Below are positions 1 through 7,968 of a stretch of DNA of 64,000 nt, in pieces. Position numbers and translations under genes: made by a program. The notes beneath the pieces were generated by a model. It did no database searches and was not told the origin of the DNA. It saw only the letters and a list, made by a program, of their open reading frames with translations. The stretch's first letter is position 1. The number at the start of each line of letters is the position of its first letter. Source of the stretch: Chitinimonas viridis (GTDB taxonomy: Bacteria; Pseudomonadota; Gammaproteobacteria; Burkholderiales; Chitinimonadaceae); the NCBI RefSeq assembly GCF_030409555.1, contig NZ_JAUFPU010000003.1, forward strand, positions 62,001-126,000, read 5' to 3'.

Positions 1-330
1 AACCGCGACTATCGCAGCAAGGACTATGCGACTAATGTGCTGAGCTTTGCCTTCAATGAGGGCGAAGCCATGCCGGGCATGGATGACATCATGATGGGCG
101 ACCTGGTGCTGTGCGCACCGGTGGTCGAGCGCGAGGCACTGGAGCAGGGCAAGACCCTGGAGGCGCACTGGGCCCATTTGGTGGTGCATGGCGTGCTGCA
201 TCTGCAGGGCTATGACCATATGGACGAGGTGGAGGCCGAGGCCATGGAGGCCCTGGAAACTGCCATCCTGCAAAGCCTGGGCTATCCCGATCCCTATCTG
301 AGCGAGAAGGGTGCGCCGGACGAGGCGTGA
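1..330 (+). CDS. ybeY: Endoribonuclease YbeY (3' part; start lies left of the window)
   Basis: YbeY is a zinc-dependent single-strand endoribonuclease that matures 16S rRNA and takes part in ribosome quality control. The reading frame is open from base 1, so the N-terminus is missing. The family signature H-G-x-L-H-L-x-G-Y-D-H, whose three histidines bind zinc, is read from about base 187 as [11 protein letters not shown], and the upstream NVLSFAF strand also fits the family. The order ybeY, corC, lnt matches the ybeZ-ybeY-ybeX-lnt order of other proteobacteria, except that two small genes are inserted here. Only the missing 5' end is uncertain. Confidence 0.96.
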   Translation, partial: NRDYRSKDYATNVLSFAFNEGEAMPGMDDIMMGDLVLCAPVVEREALEQGKTLEAHWAHLVVHGVLHLQGYDHMDEVEAEAMEALETAILQSLGYPDPYLSEKGAPDEA

Positions 331-343
331 GGGCGAGGCTGAG

Positions 344-649
344 GTGGCCTCGCTTGCCGTCGTGATCCGCACGCTTTGCCCGTATACGGTGGCGTACGAG
401 CCTGCCTTACGCCTGCTGGCGGATCGGCTCCCTGCCTTGTGCTGCTTCCATGGCATTGATTGTGCCGCCTGGGAAGAAGCACTGGATTGGGTGATGATAG
501 AGACAGGCCGTGATGTCGAATTGTTCGCGCTCACCTCCAGCCACCCGGGTGAGGACGAAAACGAGGTGTTGGACTTTGCACGTGCCTGCAGTACGCATGG
601 CAAGGCCGAGTTGCTATGCATGACTCTGCCTGAGAGCGTGGCGATATGA
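344..649 (+). CDS. Small conserved-type protein of unknown function
   Basis: About 101 residues, not recognised as a known family. The GTG at 344 has GAGG at 335-338 in front of it. An earlier GTG at 311 overlaps the end of ybeY and has no spaced ribosome site, so 344 is preferred. The stop overlaps the ATG of the following VOC gene as ATGA, which suggests translational coupling and supports a real gene. The product has no signal peptide or membrane segment. It contains two Cys near CCFHGIDC and an acidic stretch HPGEDENE. It sits between ybeY and corC, which are normally adjacent, so it came in with or next to the VOC gene. Function unknown. Confidence 0.6.
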   Translation: MASLAVVIRTLCPYTVAYEPALRLLADRLPALCCFHGIDCAAWEEALDWVMIETGRDVELFALTSSHPGEDENEVLDFARACSTHGKAELLCMTLPESVAI

Positions 650-1035
650 TAGTCGGCCTGCACCACGTTGCCATCATCGTGACCGATCTGGCAGCGGCGC
701 GGCGCTTCTATTGCGAGGTGCTGGGTGGCCGCGAGATGGCGGCGCATTATCGTGCAGCGCGTGATTCCTGGAAGGTGGATGTGCAGTTGCCCGATGGCGG
801 TCAGCTGGAGTTGTTCACTTTCCCGGCGGCGCCGCCCCGCGCCAGCCAACCCGAGGCGCAAGGCTTGCGCCACCTGGCATTGCGGGTGACGGCAATGGCG
901 CCCCTGCTGCAGCGGCTGGCACAGTTCGGGATAGCCTGCGAGCCGCTGCGGGTGGACGAATATACGGGCGCCCGCTACACCTTTTGCCGTGATCCTGACG
1001 GCTTGCCTATTGAATTCTACGAAACCGTAATGTAA
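646..1035 (+). CDS. yaeR: VOC-family metalloprotein, YaeR/glyoxalase I-like
   Basis: This 129-residue single-domain vicinal-oxygen-chelate protein has the same length and layout as E. coli YaeR: an N-terminal LHHVAIIVTDL strand, YRAARDSWKVDV, QLELFTFP, GLRHLALRV and the closing DPDGLPIEFYE. His in the first motif, Glu in QLELF, His in GLRHLAL and Glu in IEFYE are the expected metal ligands. YaeR-type proteins are glyoxalase I-like, but their substrate is not firmly established, so methylglyoxal detoxification is only a possibility. The start overlaps the stop of the preceding small gene by four bases, so the two are probably co-translated. Confidence 0.88.
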   Translation: MIVGLHHVAIIVTDLAAARRFYCEVLGGREMAAHYRAARDSWKVDVQLPDGGQLELFTFPAAPPRASQPEAQGLRHLALRVTAMAPLLQRLAQFGIACEPLRVDEYTGARYTFCRDPDGLPIEFYETVM

Positions 1036-1043
1036 GAACACAG

Positions 1044-1063
1044 CCGGCAGAGCCGGCTATAAT
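1044..1063 (+). promoter_or_regulatory. Hairpin plus perfect -10 box upstream of corC
   Basis: AGCCGGC (starting near 1042) and GCCGGCT (1052-1058) can form a tight hairpin just after the VOC gene. The next bases read TATAAT (1058-1063), about 30 nt before the corC ATG at 1093. No good -35 box is visible 17 nt upstream. It may be a weak corC promoter or a processing hairpin. Confidence 0.35.
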
Positions 1064-1092
1064 CCCCCCATTGTCATTTTTCCTATTGCCTC

Positions 1093-1956
1093 ATGGACTT
1101 ACCCTCTAGTCGATCGCCCAAGCCGAATAACGACCATAAACCCAACTGGCTGGAGCGCCTGACCGCCTTCCTCCTGCGTGAGCCGGAAGACCGGCAGGAA
1201 CTGGTGGAGCTACTGCATTCGGCGTTCGAACGCCATCTGCTCGATGCCGACGCACTCGAGATGATAGAGGGCGTGCTGCAGGTAGGTGACCTGCAGGTGC
1301 GCGATGTGATGGTGCCCCGCTCGCAGATGGATGCGATCGATATCGCCACCCCGCCCGAGGATTTCATACCCTACGTCATCGATACGGCCCACTCGCGTTT
1401 CCCGGTGTACGAGGGCAGCAAGGACAATATCGTCGGCATACTGCTGGCCAAGGATCTGCTGCGCTATTACGTGAGCCAGCAGTTTGCCCTGCGGCCCATG
1501 CTGCGGCCGGCCGTGTTCATACCTGAATCCAAGCGTCTCAATGTGCTGCTCAAGGAGTTCCGTGCCAACCGCAACCATATGGCCATTGTGGTGGACGAGT
1601 ATGGTGGCGTGGCGGGTCTGGTCACCATAGAGGACGTGGTCGAGCAGATCGTTGGCGATATTGAAGACGAGTACGATTTCGATGAGACCGAGGACAATAT
1701 CCGCCCGGACAAGCAGGGGCGCTGGCGGGTCAAGGCGACTACCCTGGTGGGCGACCTCAATATCGCCCTGGGCAGCGCTTACCAACCCGATGGCATCGAC
1801 ACCGTCGGTGGCCTGGTGGTGACCGAGTTTGGCCGGGTGCCCAAGCGGGGCGACGCCATCAGTATCGAGGGCTATCACTTCCGTGTGATACGTGCCGACA
1901 GCCGCCGTGTTTATTCCTTGCTGGTCGAGCGCGAAGCCGCCTCGGACGAGACGTGA
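1093..1956 (+). CDS. corC: CorC/HlyC-family protein with CBS pair (magnesium/cobalt efflux accessory)
   Basis: The 287-residue soluble form matches E. coli CorC/YbeX. After a short N-terminal helix come two CBS domains, with VRDVMVPRSQMDAIDI near residues 72-87 and MAIVVDEYGGVAGLVTIEDVVEQIVGDI (in shorter pieces) near 160-190. A C-terminal CorC_HlyC domain follows, with VKATTLVGDLN and VGGLVVTEFGRVPKRGD. No membrane segments are present, so it is the cytoplasmic YbeX type and not the DUF21 transporter type. Its stop overlaps the GTG start of lnt, reproducing the ybeX-lnt arrangement. CorC has been linked to Mg/Co efflux and to ribosome biology together with ybeY. Confidence 0.94.
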   Translation: MDLPSSRSPKPNNDHKPNWLERLTAFLLREPEDRQELVELLHSAFERHLLDADALEMIEGVLQVGDLQVRDVMVPRSQMDAIDIATPPEDFIPYVIDTAHSRFPVYEGSKDNIVGILLAKDLLRYYVSQQFALRPMLRPAVFIPESKRLNVLLKEFRANRNHMAIVVDEYGGVAGLVTIEDVVEQIVGDIEDEYDFDETEDNIRPDKQGRWRVKATTLVGDLNIALGSAYQPDGIDTVGGLVVTEFGRVPKRGDAISIEGYHFRVIRADSRRVYSLLVEREAASDET

Positions 1957-3488
1957 GCCGCCTCACCACCGCCGCCCGGCTGCTTGGCCGGGCGCTGCCG
2001 CCTGCCCTGATAGGCGGCATTGCCGTGTTCGGCTTTGCGCCGTTCTCGTTCTGGCCCTTGCTGCCGTTGTCGCTGGCCCTGCTGTTTGGCCTGATCGACG
2101 TTGCGCCCACGCCCAGGCGAGCGGCCTATATAGGCTGGGCCTGGGGTCTGGGCTATTTCACCGGCACCATACATTGGATCTTCATCAGCCTGCATACCTA
2201 TGGCGGCATGCCCGCGCCGTTGGCGGCGCTGGCGGTCTTGCTGTTGGCCGCCTTTCTGGCCCTGTACCCCGCCCTGACGGCTTGGGCCGGCAAGCGGCTG
2301 GCCGGGCAATCCCGCGCCGCCCTGCTGCTGTGCCTGCTGCCGGCCCTATGGCTGCTGGCCGAATGGCTGCGCGGCTGGGTGTTCACTGGCTTTCCCTGGG
2401 CGGCCGTTGGTTACAGCCAAATACCCGATGGCCCGCTGGCAGGCTACGCCCCCTTGATTGGTATCTATGGCGTCAGTGGCCTGATTGCCCTGGTGGGCGG
2501 CATTGCCGCCTGGTTGATGGGTAGGCGTTTTGATCGGGTCGATGGTCTGGCGCTGGCCGGAGTGCTGTTGCTGGGTGGCCTGGGCTATGGCCTCAAGCAG
2601 GTGGCATGGACCGAGCCCAGTGGCAAGCCGCTCAAGGTGGCGCTGCTGCAAGGTGCCATTCCGCAGAACCGCAAATGGGGCGCCGAGGATCTGGCCTACA
2701 ACCTCGACACCTATTACCAGCTTGTTGGCAAGGCCAAGGCCGATCTGATCGTGATGCCGGAAACCGCCTTTCCTATCTTTCTGCACGATATGGACGGCTA
2801 TTTCCCGGAGGTGCTGGATGGCATGCTGGCCCATGTGGCGGCCCAGCAGGCGGCCTTGATAGGCGGCGTACCGCGGCTGGATGTGCGCAGCCAGCGTTAC
2901 TACAACGGCGCCGTGTTGCTGAGCGACCCGGAGCGGCCTGCCAACTACAAGGCCCATCTGGTGCCGTTTGGCGAATATGTACCCATGCGGCCGCTACTGG
3001 CCTGGGTCTACGACAATCTGTTGAACATGCCACTGGCCGATTTCAGTTCGGGCGGCCCGCAGCAGGCACCGCTAAAGGTGCGCGACCAGCGGATAGCCGC
3101 GCATATCTGCTACGAAGACGTATTTGGCGAGGAATTGCTGCCCAATGCCCGCCAGGCCACCATCCTGCTGAATCTCTCCAATCTGGCCTGGTTCGATGGC
3201 TCGGTGGCGTTGGCACAGCATGGGCAGATATCGCAGGCACGGGCGCTGGAGACAGGGCGGCCAATGTTGCGGGCCACCAATAGCGGCACCACGGCGGCCA
3301 TTACACCAGATGGCCATTACCAAGCACGGTTGCCCGAGCGGATCGAGGGTACGCTCTACGCCATGGTGCAAGGTATGCAGGGCAACACGCCTTACCTGTT
3401 GTGGGGCAATACGGCGGCATTGCTGCTGGCAGCGCTGGGGCTGGGCATGGGCTGGTGGTGGCGCCGGCGTGAGGCGCAAAGACCTTAA
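1953..3488 (+). CDS. lnt: Apolipoprotein N-acyltransferase
   Basis: Lnt adds the third acyl chain to the N-terminal cysteine of lipoproteins in the inner membrane. The 511-residue protein has about six N-terminal hydrophobic segments, then a periplasmic nitrilase domain and a C-terminal anchor. The catalytic triad is visible as E270 (VMPETAFP), K333 (NYKAHLVPFGEY) and C386 (HICYEDVFG). The start is a GTG overlapping the corC stop (GTGA). The last codons and the TAA stop lie in an isolated arm of repeat family B (3473-3498), so the C-terminal residues appear to be repeat-derived. Confidence 0.97.
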   Translation: MSRLTTAARLLGRALPPALIGGIAVFGFAPFSFWPLLPLSLALLFGLIDVAPTPRRAAYIGWAWGLGYFTGTIHWIFISLHTYGGMPAPLAALAVLLLAAFLALYPALTAWAGKRLAGQSRAALLLCLLPALWLLAEWLRGWVFTGFPWAAVGYSQIPDGPLAGYAPLIGIYGVSGLIALVGGIAAWLMGRRFDRVDGLALAGVLLLGGLGYGLKQVAWTEPSGKPLKVALLQGAIPQNRKWGAEDLAYNLDTYYQLVGKAKADLIVMPETAFPIFLHDMDGYFPEVLDGMLAHVAAQQAALIGGVPRLDVRSQRYYNGAVLLSDPERPANYKAHLVPFGEYVPMRPLLAWVYDNLLNMPLADFSSGGPQQAPLKVRDQRIAAHICYEDVFGEELLPNARQATILLNLSNLAWFDGSVALAQHGQISQARALETGRPMLRATNSGTTAAITPDGHYQARLPERIEGTLYAMVQGMQGNTPYLLWGNTAALLLAALGLGMGWWWRRREAQRP

Positions 3489-3498
3489 GCAGGCTCTT
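3473..3498. repeat. Isolated, degenerate arm of palindromic repeat family B
   Basis: By hand alignment, 22 of 26 positions match the right arm of the family-B palindrome at 60094-60119 (pattern GGCGnAAAGACnTTnAnCAGGCTCTT). The arm covers the lnt stop codon. No partner arm was found nearby, so this looks like a decayed or half element. Confidence 0.55.
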
Positions 3499-3523
3499 GC
3501 TTCGGTGATGGGGGGTACGGACT

Positions 3524-3547
3524 AGCACCAGGGGTTTCCCTGGCGCT
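3524..3547. terminator. Hairpin between convergent lnt and PP2C genes
   Basis: AGCACCAGGG and CCCTGGCGCT pair with one mismatch around a GTTT loop, between two convergent genes. No T-run follows on either strand, so it may be a processing or weak bidirectional stop signal. Confidence 0.45.
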
Positions 3548-3577
3548 AACCGTCTGCCCGGTCGGGATCGATCTGCC

Positions 3578-4495
3578 CTAGCGGGAGTACTTGTTGATGG
3601 CGGCCTGTATTTCGTTGATGGCGGCTTCGATGTCGGCCTCGGTGACTTCCTTGTTTTCCTTCAAGGCCTTGTCGGATGCCAGGGTATTGAGCCGGGTGGT
3701 CACTTCGCCATCGGACAGCTTCTTGGTTGACAGGCTGTCGGCCGTGGCGTGGTCGTCCTCTTCGTGCCAGTTGATGGCAACGCCGGTCAGGTTGTCGCCA
3801 TGTATGCCGCCACGGGCCTCGGCCCGGTCCAGCAACTGGGGCAGGGCATACAGCACCGGGTAGCCGGTCATCATCTGCTCCAGCTCGCCCTGGGTGACGC
3901 AGCCCCACAGGCCGTCGGTGCAGAGCAGCACGGTGTCGCCGTCGACCAGCGGTACTTTGCCGCCAATCTCCACCTCGGGCGGGAACATCGAGCCCAGGCA
4001 GTTGTAGATCTTGTTCTTCTCCGGGTGGCGTTCGGCTTCCTCGGCTGTGATACGGCCCATGTCCACCATCTGCTGTACCTTGGAGTGATCGCGCGTGCGG
4101 GCGGCGACCTGGCTGTTGCGTATCAGGTATAGGCGGGAGTCACCCACATGGGCCCAGTACAGCATGCCATCCTGGATGATGGCGGCCACCACGGTGGTGC
4201 GGGGCGTCTCCAACAGGCTGTGGTTGGCGGCATAGTTGAAGATGGCGTCATGGCACTTCATGCAGCCATCTGCAATGAATTGGTGTGGGTTCTGGATGGT
4301 GGGCTTGGCTTTCTTCTGGAACAGCTCGGCCATCAGTTCGACCGTGATCTGCGCTGCCACTTCGCCATGCAAATGACCGCCCATTCCGTCGGCTACCACC
4401 ATCAGCAGCGAATCGCGGCTGTAGGAATAGCACATGCGGTCCTGGTTGTACTGGCGCGCCCCCCGGCGGGTTTCCTGGAATATCGTGAATTTCAT
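3578..4495 (-). CDS. PP2C-family serine/threonine phosphatase
   Basis: This 305-residue cytoplasmic protein contains the PP2C metal-binding motifs in order: NQDR (residues 17-20), DGMGGH (36-41), VGDSRLYL, CTDGLWG and DNLTGVAI. Their Asp residues bind the two Mg/Mn ions. A charged C-terminal tail of about 60 residues follows the catalytic core. The start ATG overlaps the stop of the upstream kinase (ATGA), so kinase and phosphatase are made together, the usual arrangement of bacterial Hanks-type kinase/PP2C pairs. The phosphatase probably removes phosphates placed by the kinase. No type VI secretion or FHA genes are seen next to the pair. Confidence 0.93.
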   Translation of the reverse strand: MKFTIFQETRRGARQYNQDRMCYSYSRDSLLMVVADGMGGHLHGEVAAQITVELMAELFQKKAKPTIQNPHQFIADGCMKCHDAIFNYAANHSLLETPRTTVVAAIIQDGMLYWAHVGDSRLYLIRNSQVAARTRDHSKVQQMVDMGRITAEEAERHPEKNKIYNCLGSMFPPEVEIGGKVPLVDGDTVLLCTDGLWGCVTQGELEQMMTGYPVLYALPQLLDRAEARGGIHGDNLTGVAINWHEEDDHATADSLSTKKLSDGEVTTRLNTLASDKALKENKEVTEADIEAAINEIQAAINKYSR

Positions 4496-5469
4496 TTTTG
4501 TTCTCCTTTGCTGCTGCCTAGGCGGGTCAACCGCGCCAGGTTGCCTTTCAGGCCGGCCAGCAGGCCCTTGCCTGGTTTTGGTTGCGGCTCACTGGCCGTT
4601 TCAACCAAGGCTTTTTGTACGTCGCGTACGCTTTGCGGACGGGCCAACGGGTCCAGTTCCAGGCACCAGTCAACCAGTTCCAACAAGCTGGCCGAATAAC
4701 GGCCAGCCCACATTTTCTTGACCGACTGGTATTTGTCTTCCTTGGCACGCTGGTCGGCCGCCTGCGGCGCCAGTCCGCTCATGCAGGCAAATATGCTGGC
4801 CCCCACGCTGTAGATGTCACTCCAGGGCCCCAGCTTCTCGCGATCGGCATATTGCTCGGGCGAGGCAAAGCCTGGGGTGTACATGGGAGTGAACTTGCTC
4901 AGCGCCGACTGGTTCAGCGCCTCGCGGGCAGAACCGAAGTCCAGCAGCACCGGGCTGCCGTCGCGCCGTATGTAGATGTTCGCCGGCTTGATATCGAGGT
5001 GCAGCATCTTGTGCAGGTGCACTTCGCGCAAGCCGTTGAGCAGGTGGGCGAAGACGTAGAGGATCATGTTCTCCTTCACGCCGCCTTCGGTCAGCTGGAT
5101 TTCTTTCTGCAGCGTCCTGCCCCGCTCGTATTCCATGACCATGTACACGGTCTCGTTGGCGCGGAAGAAATTCACCACCTTGACGATATTGGGGTGGCGT
5201 ATCTGCGCCAGGGTCTTGCCTTCCTCGAAAAAGCACTTCATGCCGTGCCGGAACAGCGCCAGGTTGTCGGCCGAGGTGGCCATCACCCGCTCACCCTCGC
5301 TGCGTAGGGCGAGCGCGTTGGGCAGGTATTCCTTGATGGCCACCGGCTGGTCGGTATCGTCGTGCGCGAGATAGACGATAGAGAACCCGCCAGCCGACAA
5401 TTGCTTGACGATGGTGTAATTGAGCAGCTGGTAGCCGCGCGCTAGCGGGAAGTTACTGGGTGGTGGCAT
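4492..5469 (-). CDS. Hanks-type serine/threonine protein kinase, soluble
   Basis: The product has 325 residues. The kinase signatures are a glycine loop SAGGFSIVYLA (25-35), VAIKEYLP with Lys46, an HRD-equivalent HLDIKPAN with Asp159, DFG at 177-179 and FASPEQY for the APE motif. There is no transmembrane segment or sensor domain. The C-terminus is a short basic tail, so regulation is probably through partners. The ATG at 5469 is chosen because the kinase fold begins just after it; an in-frame ATG at 5547 would add a proline-rich stretch without family character and would lie in the predicted promoter. The gene overlaps its phosphatase partner by four bases. Confidence 0.93.
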   Translation of the reverse strand: MPPPSNFPLARGYQLLNYTIVKQLSAGGFSIVYLAHDDTDQPVAIKEYLPNALALRSEGERVMATSADNLALFRHGMKCFFEEGKTLAQIRHPNIVKVVNFFRANETVYMVMEYERGRTLQKEIQLTEGGVKENMILYVFAHLLNGLREVHLHKMLHLDIKPANIYIRRDGSPVLLDFGSAREALNQSALSKFTPMYTPGFASPEQYADREKLGPWSDIYSVGASIFACMSGLAPQAADQRAKEDKYQSVKKMWAGRYSASLLELVDWCLELDPLARPQSVRDVQKALVETASEPQPKPGKGLLAGLKGNLARLTRLGSSKGEQK

Positions 5470-5546
5470 CGATAGGCGTCTTGGCGCGTGTGGTAAGATT
5501 GGCGGCCTGTTTTTGGACCGCTGCCCGCCATATTGCCAGTAAGGCA

Positions 5547-5575
5547 ATGAAATGACATGTGAGTTGTTGTGTCAA
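5547..5575 (-). promoter_or_regulatory. Likely promoter of the kinase-phosphatase pair
   Basis: On the minus strand a perfect TTGACA (5575-5570) is followed after 17 nt by TTTCAT (5552-5547). This gives a leader of about 70 nt to the ATG at 5469. A small dyad, ATTGCC/GGCAAT (5532-5548), overlaps the expected start point. Confidence 0.45.
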
Positions 5576-5671
5576 TTGTGGTTTTGGGCCGTCACAATGT
5601 CAAAGCGCATTGCAGCTTAGCCTGCTTTGTCCTGCATCAAACCGTCTTATCCACAGCATTCCGGAGACCCC

Positions 5672-6538
5672 ATGATACTGAGCATGACTGGCTACGCCGT
5701 CGCTACCCGAGAGTTGGCCGGTGGCCTGTTGAGCGTGGAATTGCGGGCGGTGAACCACCGTTTTCTCGATCTCAACCTGCGCCTGCCTGAAGAGCTGCGG
5801 CTGATCGAGAACCAGTTGCGGGAGAAGCTGGCCGGCAAGGTGTCGCGTGGCAAGCTGGATTGCCGCGTCGGGTTCTCGGCCCGCGCCGAGACCCAGCCGC
5901 GGCTGCAGTTGAATACCGGCCTGCTGGCGCAATTGGTGGCGCTATCGCAACAGGCACGTGATATCGCCCCCCAGGCAGGTGACCTGAAGATGGGTGAACT
6001 GCTGCGTTGGCCTGGTGTGCTGGCAACCGATTCGGTGACGCCGGAGGCTATGCAGCAGACCGCGTTGGAACTGCTGGATATCGCGCTGGCCGATTTCGCC
6101 GCCACCCGTGGCCGCGAAGGCGCCAAGCTGGCGGATTCCATGCTGGAGCGCATCGCCAAGATCGAGACCATCGTCACCGAAGTGCAGCCACGCCTGCCCA
6201 CCATCGTGGCCGCCTATGACGAGAAGCTGAAGCTGCGGCTGGTCGAGGCACTGGGTAGTGCCGACGATGACCGGGTGCGCCAGGAAGTGGCCTTGTTCGC
6301 CCAGAAGATCGACGTGGCGGAAGAGCTGACCCGCCTCAGCACCCATATCGTTGAGCTGCGTCGCATCCTCAAGACCGGTGGAGCGGTCGGCAAGCGCCTG
6401 GACTTCCTGATGCAGGAACTGCATCGCGAGGCCAATACCCTGGGCTCCAAGTCGGTGGCGGTAGAGACCTCGCAGGCCTCGCTGGAGTTGAAGGTGCTGA
6501 TCGAGCAGATGCGGGAGCAGGTGCAGAATATTGAATGA
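5672..6538 (+). CDS. yicC: YicC-family endoribonuclease/RNase regulator
   Basis: The 288 residues match the usual family length. The N-terminus MILSMTGYA and the following VELRAVNHRFLDLNLRLPEEL are highly characteristic (YicC_N). The C-terminal DUF1732 part includes RLDFLMQELHREANTLGSKS. YicC proteins have been described as endoribonucleases affecting small-RNA turnover. The ATG at 5672 is preceded by GGAG at 5663-5666; an upstream in-frame start at 5627 has no ribosome site and adds non-family residues. gmk follows, as in many proteobacteria, but here after an unusually long gap. Confidence 0.95.
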   Translation: MILSMTGYAVATRELAGGLLSVELRAVNHRFLDLNLRLPEELRLIENQLREKLAGKVSRGKLDCRVGFSARAETQPRLQLNTGLLAQLVALSQQARDIAPQAGDLKMGELLRWPGVLATDSVTPEAMQQTALELLDIALADFAATRGREGAKLADSMLERIAKIETIVTEVQPRLPTIVAAYDEKLKLRLVEALGSADDDRVRQEVALFAQKIDVAEELTRLSTHIVELRRILKTGGAVGKRLDFLMQELHREANTLGSKSVAVETSQASLELKVLIEQMREQVQNIE

Positions 6539-7024
6539 TGGCCAGGGGGTTTGGGTGATGGCGATCGCGGCAGGCCCGGGCAGAGCCCAGGCTTTGATGG
6601 AAAGTGGCAGCGGCTGGGCCATCATCACTATTCCCCTGATCTAGCCCATCCCCCCGCCCCCTGCCGCCGCAGGGGGAGCCTCGCTGGCGTTCGTGGACCT
6701 TGGTGGTTTTGTACGGGTAGGGTGGTTTCGGCGCTGATCCGTGAGGGAATGGTATTCAAGCGCAGCTAAGCACCGCAGTCGGTATCGGTTACCGGCATCA
6801 CTGAAGTACCGTGCTATTCATCAGGCCTATGGCCCGCCCCACCGCGACTTGGTTGTGCCGTCCATGCCTACGGATGCGCATAGGGCTTGAACTTGGCCTT
6901 TTGCCTGGGTTGAACCTGGGCGTGACGCGGGGTGGTTGGGGGCTATACTGCCCACTGTGCATGCGGGCGAGGGGTGGTTTGTGTTACGCTGGCGCGAGGC
7001 CGTTTGAATCAATGAGATAGTGCT
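6539..7024. other. 486-bp spacer between yicC and gmk
   Basis: No convincing gene: the short open frames here have no family character or ribosome sites. A strong hairpin, CCCCCTGC/GCAGGGGG with a 4-nt loop (6657-6676), lies in a C/G-rich stretch and may end yicC transcription although no T-run follows. A TATACT (6944-6949) about 75 nt before gmk is a possible -10 box without a well-spaced -35. The rest is unassigned. Confidence 0.5.
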
Positions 7025-7639
7025 ATGAGCAAAGGCAAGCTTTTCGTCGTGGCTGGGCCTTCGGGTGCCGGCAAGGCCACCTTGGTGCGGGGGCTGTTGG
7101 CCGCAGATGCCAAGGTGCAACTGTCTGTTTCCTTTACCAGCCGCGCGCCGCGCGATGGTGAGCAGGATGGTCGCGACTACCATTTCGTCAGCCGCGAGGA
7201 GTTCCTCGCCATGGTAAGCCGTGGCGAGTTTCTGGAGCATGCCGAGGTTCATGGCAATCTCTACGGCACATCGCAGAAGTGGATTACCGATGCGATGGCG
7301 GCGGGCCAGGACATCCTGCTGGAGATAGATGTACAGGGCGCCCAGCAGGTGCGCAAGATTTTTGGCGACGAGATAGGCATCTTTATTCTGCCGCCCAGCG
7401 CCGAGGTGCTGGAGCAGCGCTTGCGCAATCGGGGTACCGATAGCGAAGACGCCATTGTTCGCCGCCTGGCCAACGCCCGCGAAGAGATCGCCCGCCTGGC
7501 CGAATTTGATTATGTGATCGTCAACGAGCATATCGATCAGGCCGTGCGTGACATCATCGGTATCGTCCGCGCTGAGCGCTGCAAGGTGGCAGCCCAGAGC
7601 GAGCGGCACCAGTCCCTTATTGCCAGCCTGCAGGGCTGA
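7025..7639 (+). CDS. gmk: Guanylate kinase
   Basis: Gmk phosphorylates GMP to GDP. The 204 residues have the family order: P-loop GPSGAGKAT (11-19), SFTSRAPRDGEQDGRDYHFVS for GMP binding (seen in pieces), FLEHAEVHGNLYGT, LLEIDVQGAQQVR and the lid RLRNRGTDSEDAIVRRL. The residue after the P-loop lysine is Ala18, where Ser/Thr is commonest, although Gly also occurs in some guanylate kinases. Downstream lie rpoZ and the (p)ppGpp enzyme, the conserved gmk-rpoZ-spoT order linking GTP supply to the stringent response. Confidence 0.96.
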   Translation: MSKGKLFVVAGPSGAGKATLVRGLLAADAKVQLSVSFTSRAPRDGEQDGRDYHFVSREEFLAMVSRGEFLEHAEVHGNLYGTSQKWITDAMAAGQDILLEIDVQGAQQVRKIFGDEIGIFILPPSAEVLEQRLRNRGTDSEDAIVRRLANAREEIARLAEFDYVIVNEHIDQAVRDIIGIVRAERCKVAAQSERHQSLIASLQG

Positions 7640-7695
7640 GCATCACAGAACCCGTGCCGGCCGCCATGCCGGCCGTTTTACCGGAGTAAATGACC

Positions 7696-7905
7696 ATGGC
7701 CCGTATTACCGTAGAAGACTGCCTCGACCGTATCCCCAACCGTTTCGACCTGACCCTGACGGCCGCCTACCGCGCTCGCCAGTTGGCCAATGGCTCCACG
7801 CCGCTGGTTGATCAGGTGGGTCGCGACAAACCCACCGTGCTGGCCCTGCGTGAGCTGGCTGCGGGCAAGATCGGTATCGAGATACTGCACCGGGCGCGTA
7901 GCTAA
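7696..7905 (+). CDS. rpoZ: RNA polymerase omega subunit
   Basis: Omega helps assembly of RNA polymerase and forms part of a ppGpp site. The product (69 residues) begins with the canonical [20 protein letters not shown] and has the family's [10 protein letters not shown] helix. It is short because the variable C-terminal tail is absent. An ATG two codons earlier (7690) is possible, but GGAG at 7682-7685 is better spaced for 7696. The gene lies between gmk and the (p)ppGpp synthetase, and a strong terminator follows at once. Confidence 0.95.
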   Translation: MARITVEDCLDRIPNRFDLTLTAAYRARQLANGSTPLVDQVGRDKPTVLALRELAAGKIGIEILHRARS

Positions 7906-7925
7906 GCGTTGCAGGGCAGCACAAA

Positions 7926-7947
7926 AGCGGGCTATGCCCGCTTTTTG
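7926..7947 (+). terminator. Rho-independent terminator after rpoZ
   Basis: AGCGGGC and GCCCGCT pair around a TAT loop and are followed by TTTTTG. It should separate gmk-rpoZ transcription from the downstream (p)ppGpp gene, at least in part. Confidence 0.8.
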
Positions 7948-7968
7948 TCCCTCTAGCTACCCTACATC

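Noticed and set aside
6655..6680. Further copy of repeat family A or B between yicC and gmk
   Set aside because: The C/G-rich hairpin has neither the family-A ends nor the family-B arm sequence; it is an unrelated hairpin.
7055..7081. Inactive guanylate kinase because of Ala after the P-loop lysine
   Set aside because: Some functional guanylate kinases have Gly at this position, all other motifs are intact, and gmk is essential, so loss of function is unlikely.
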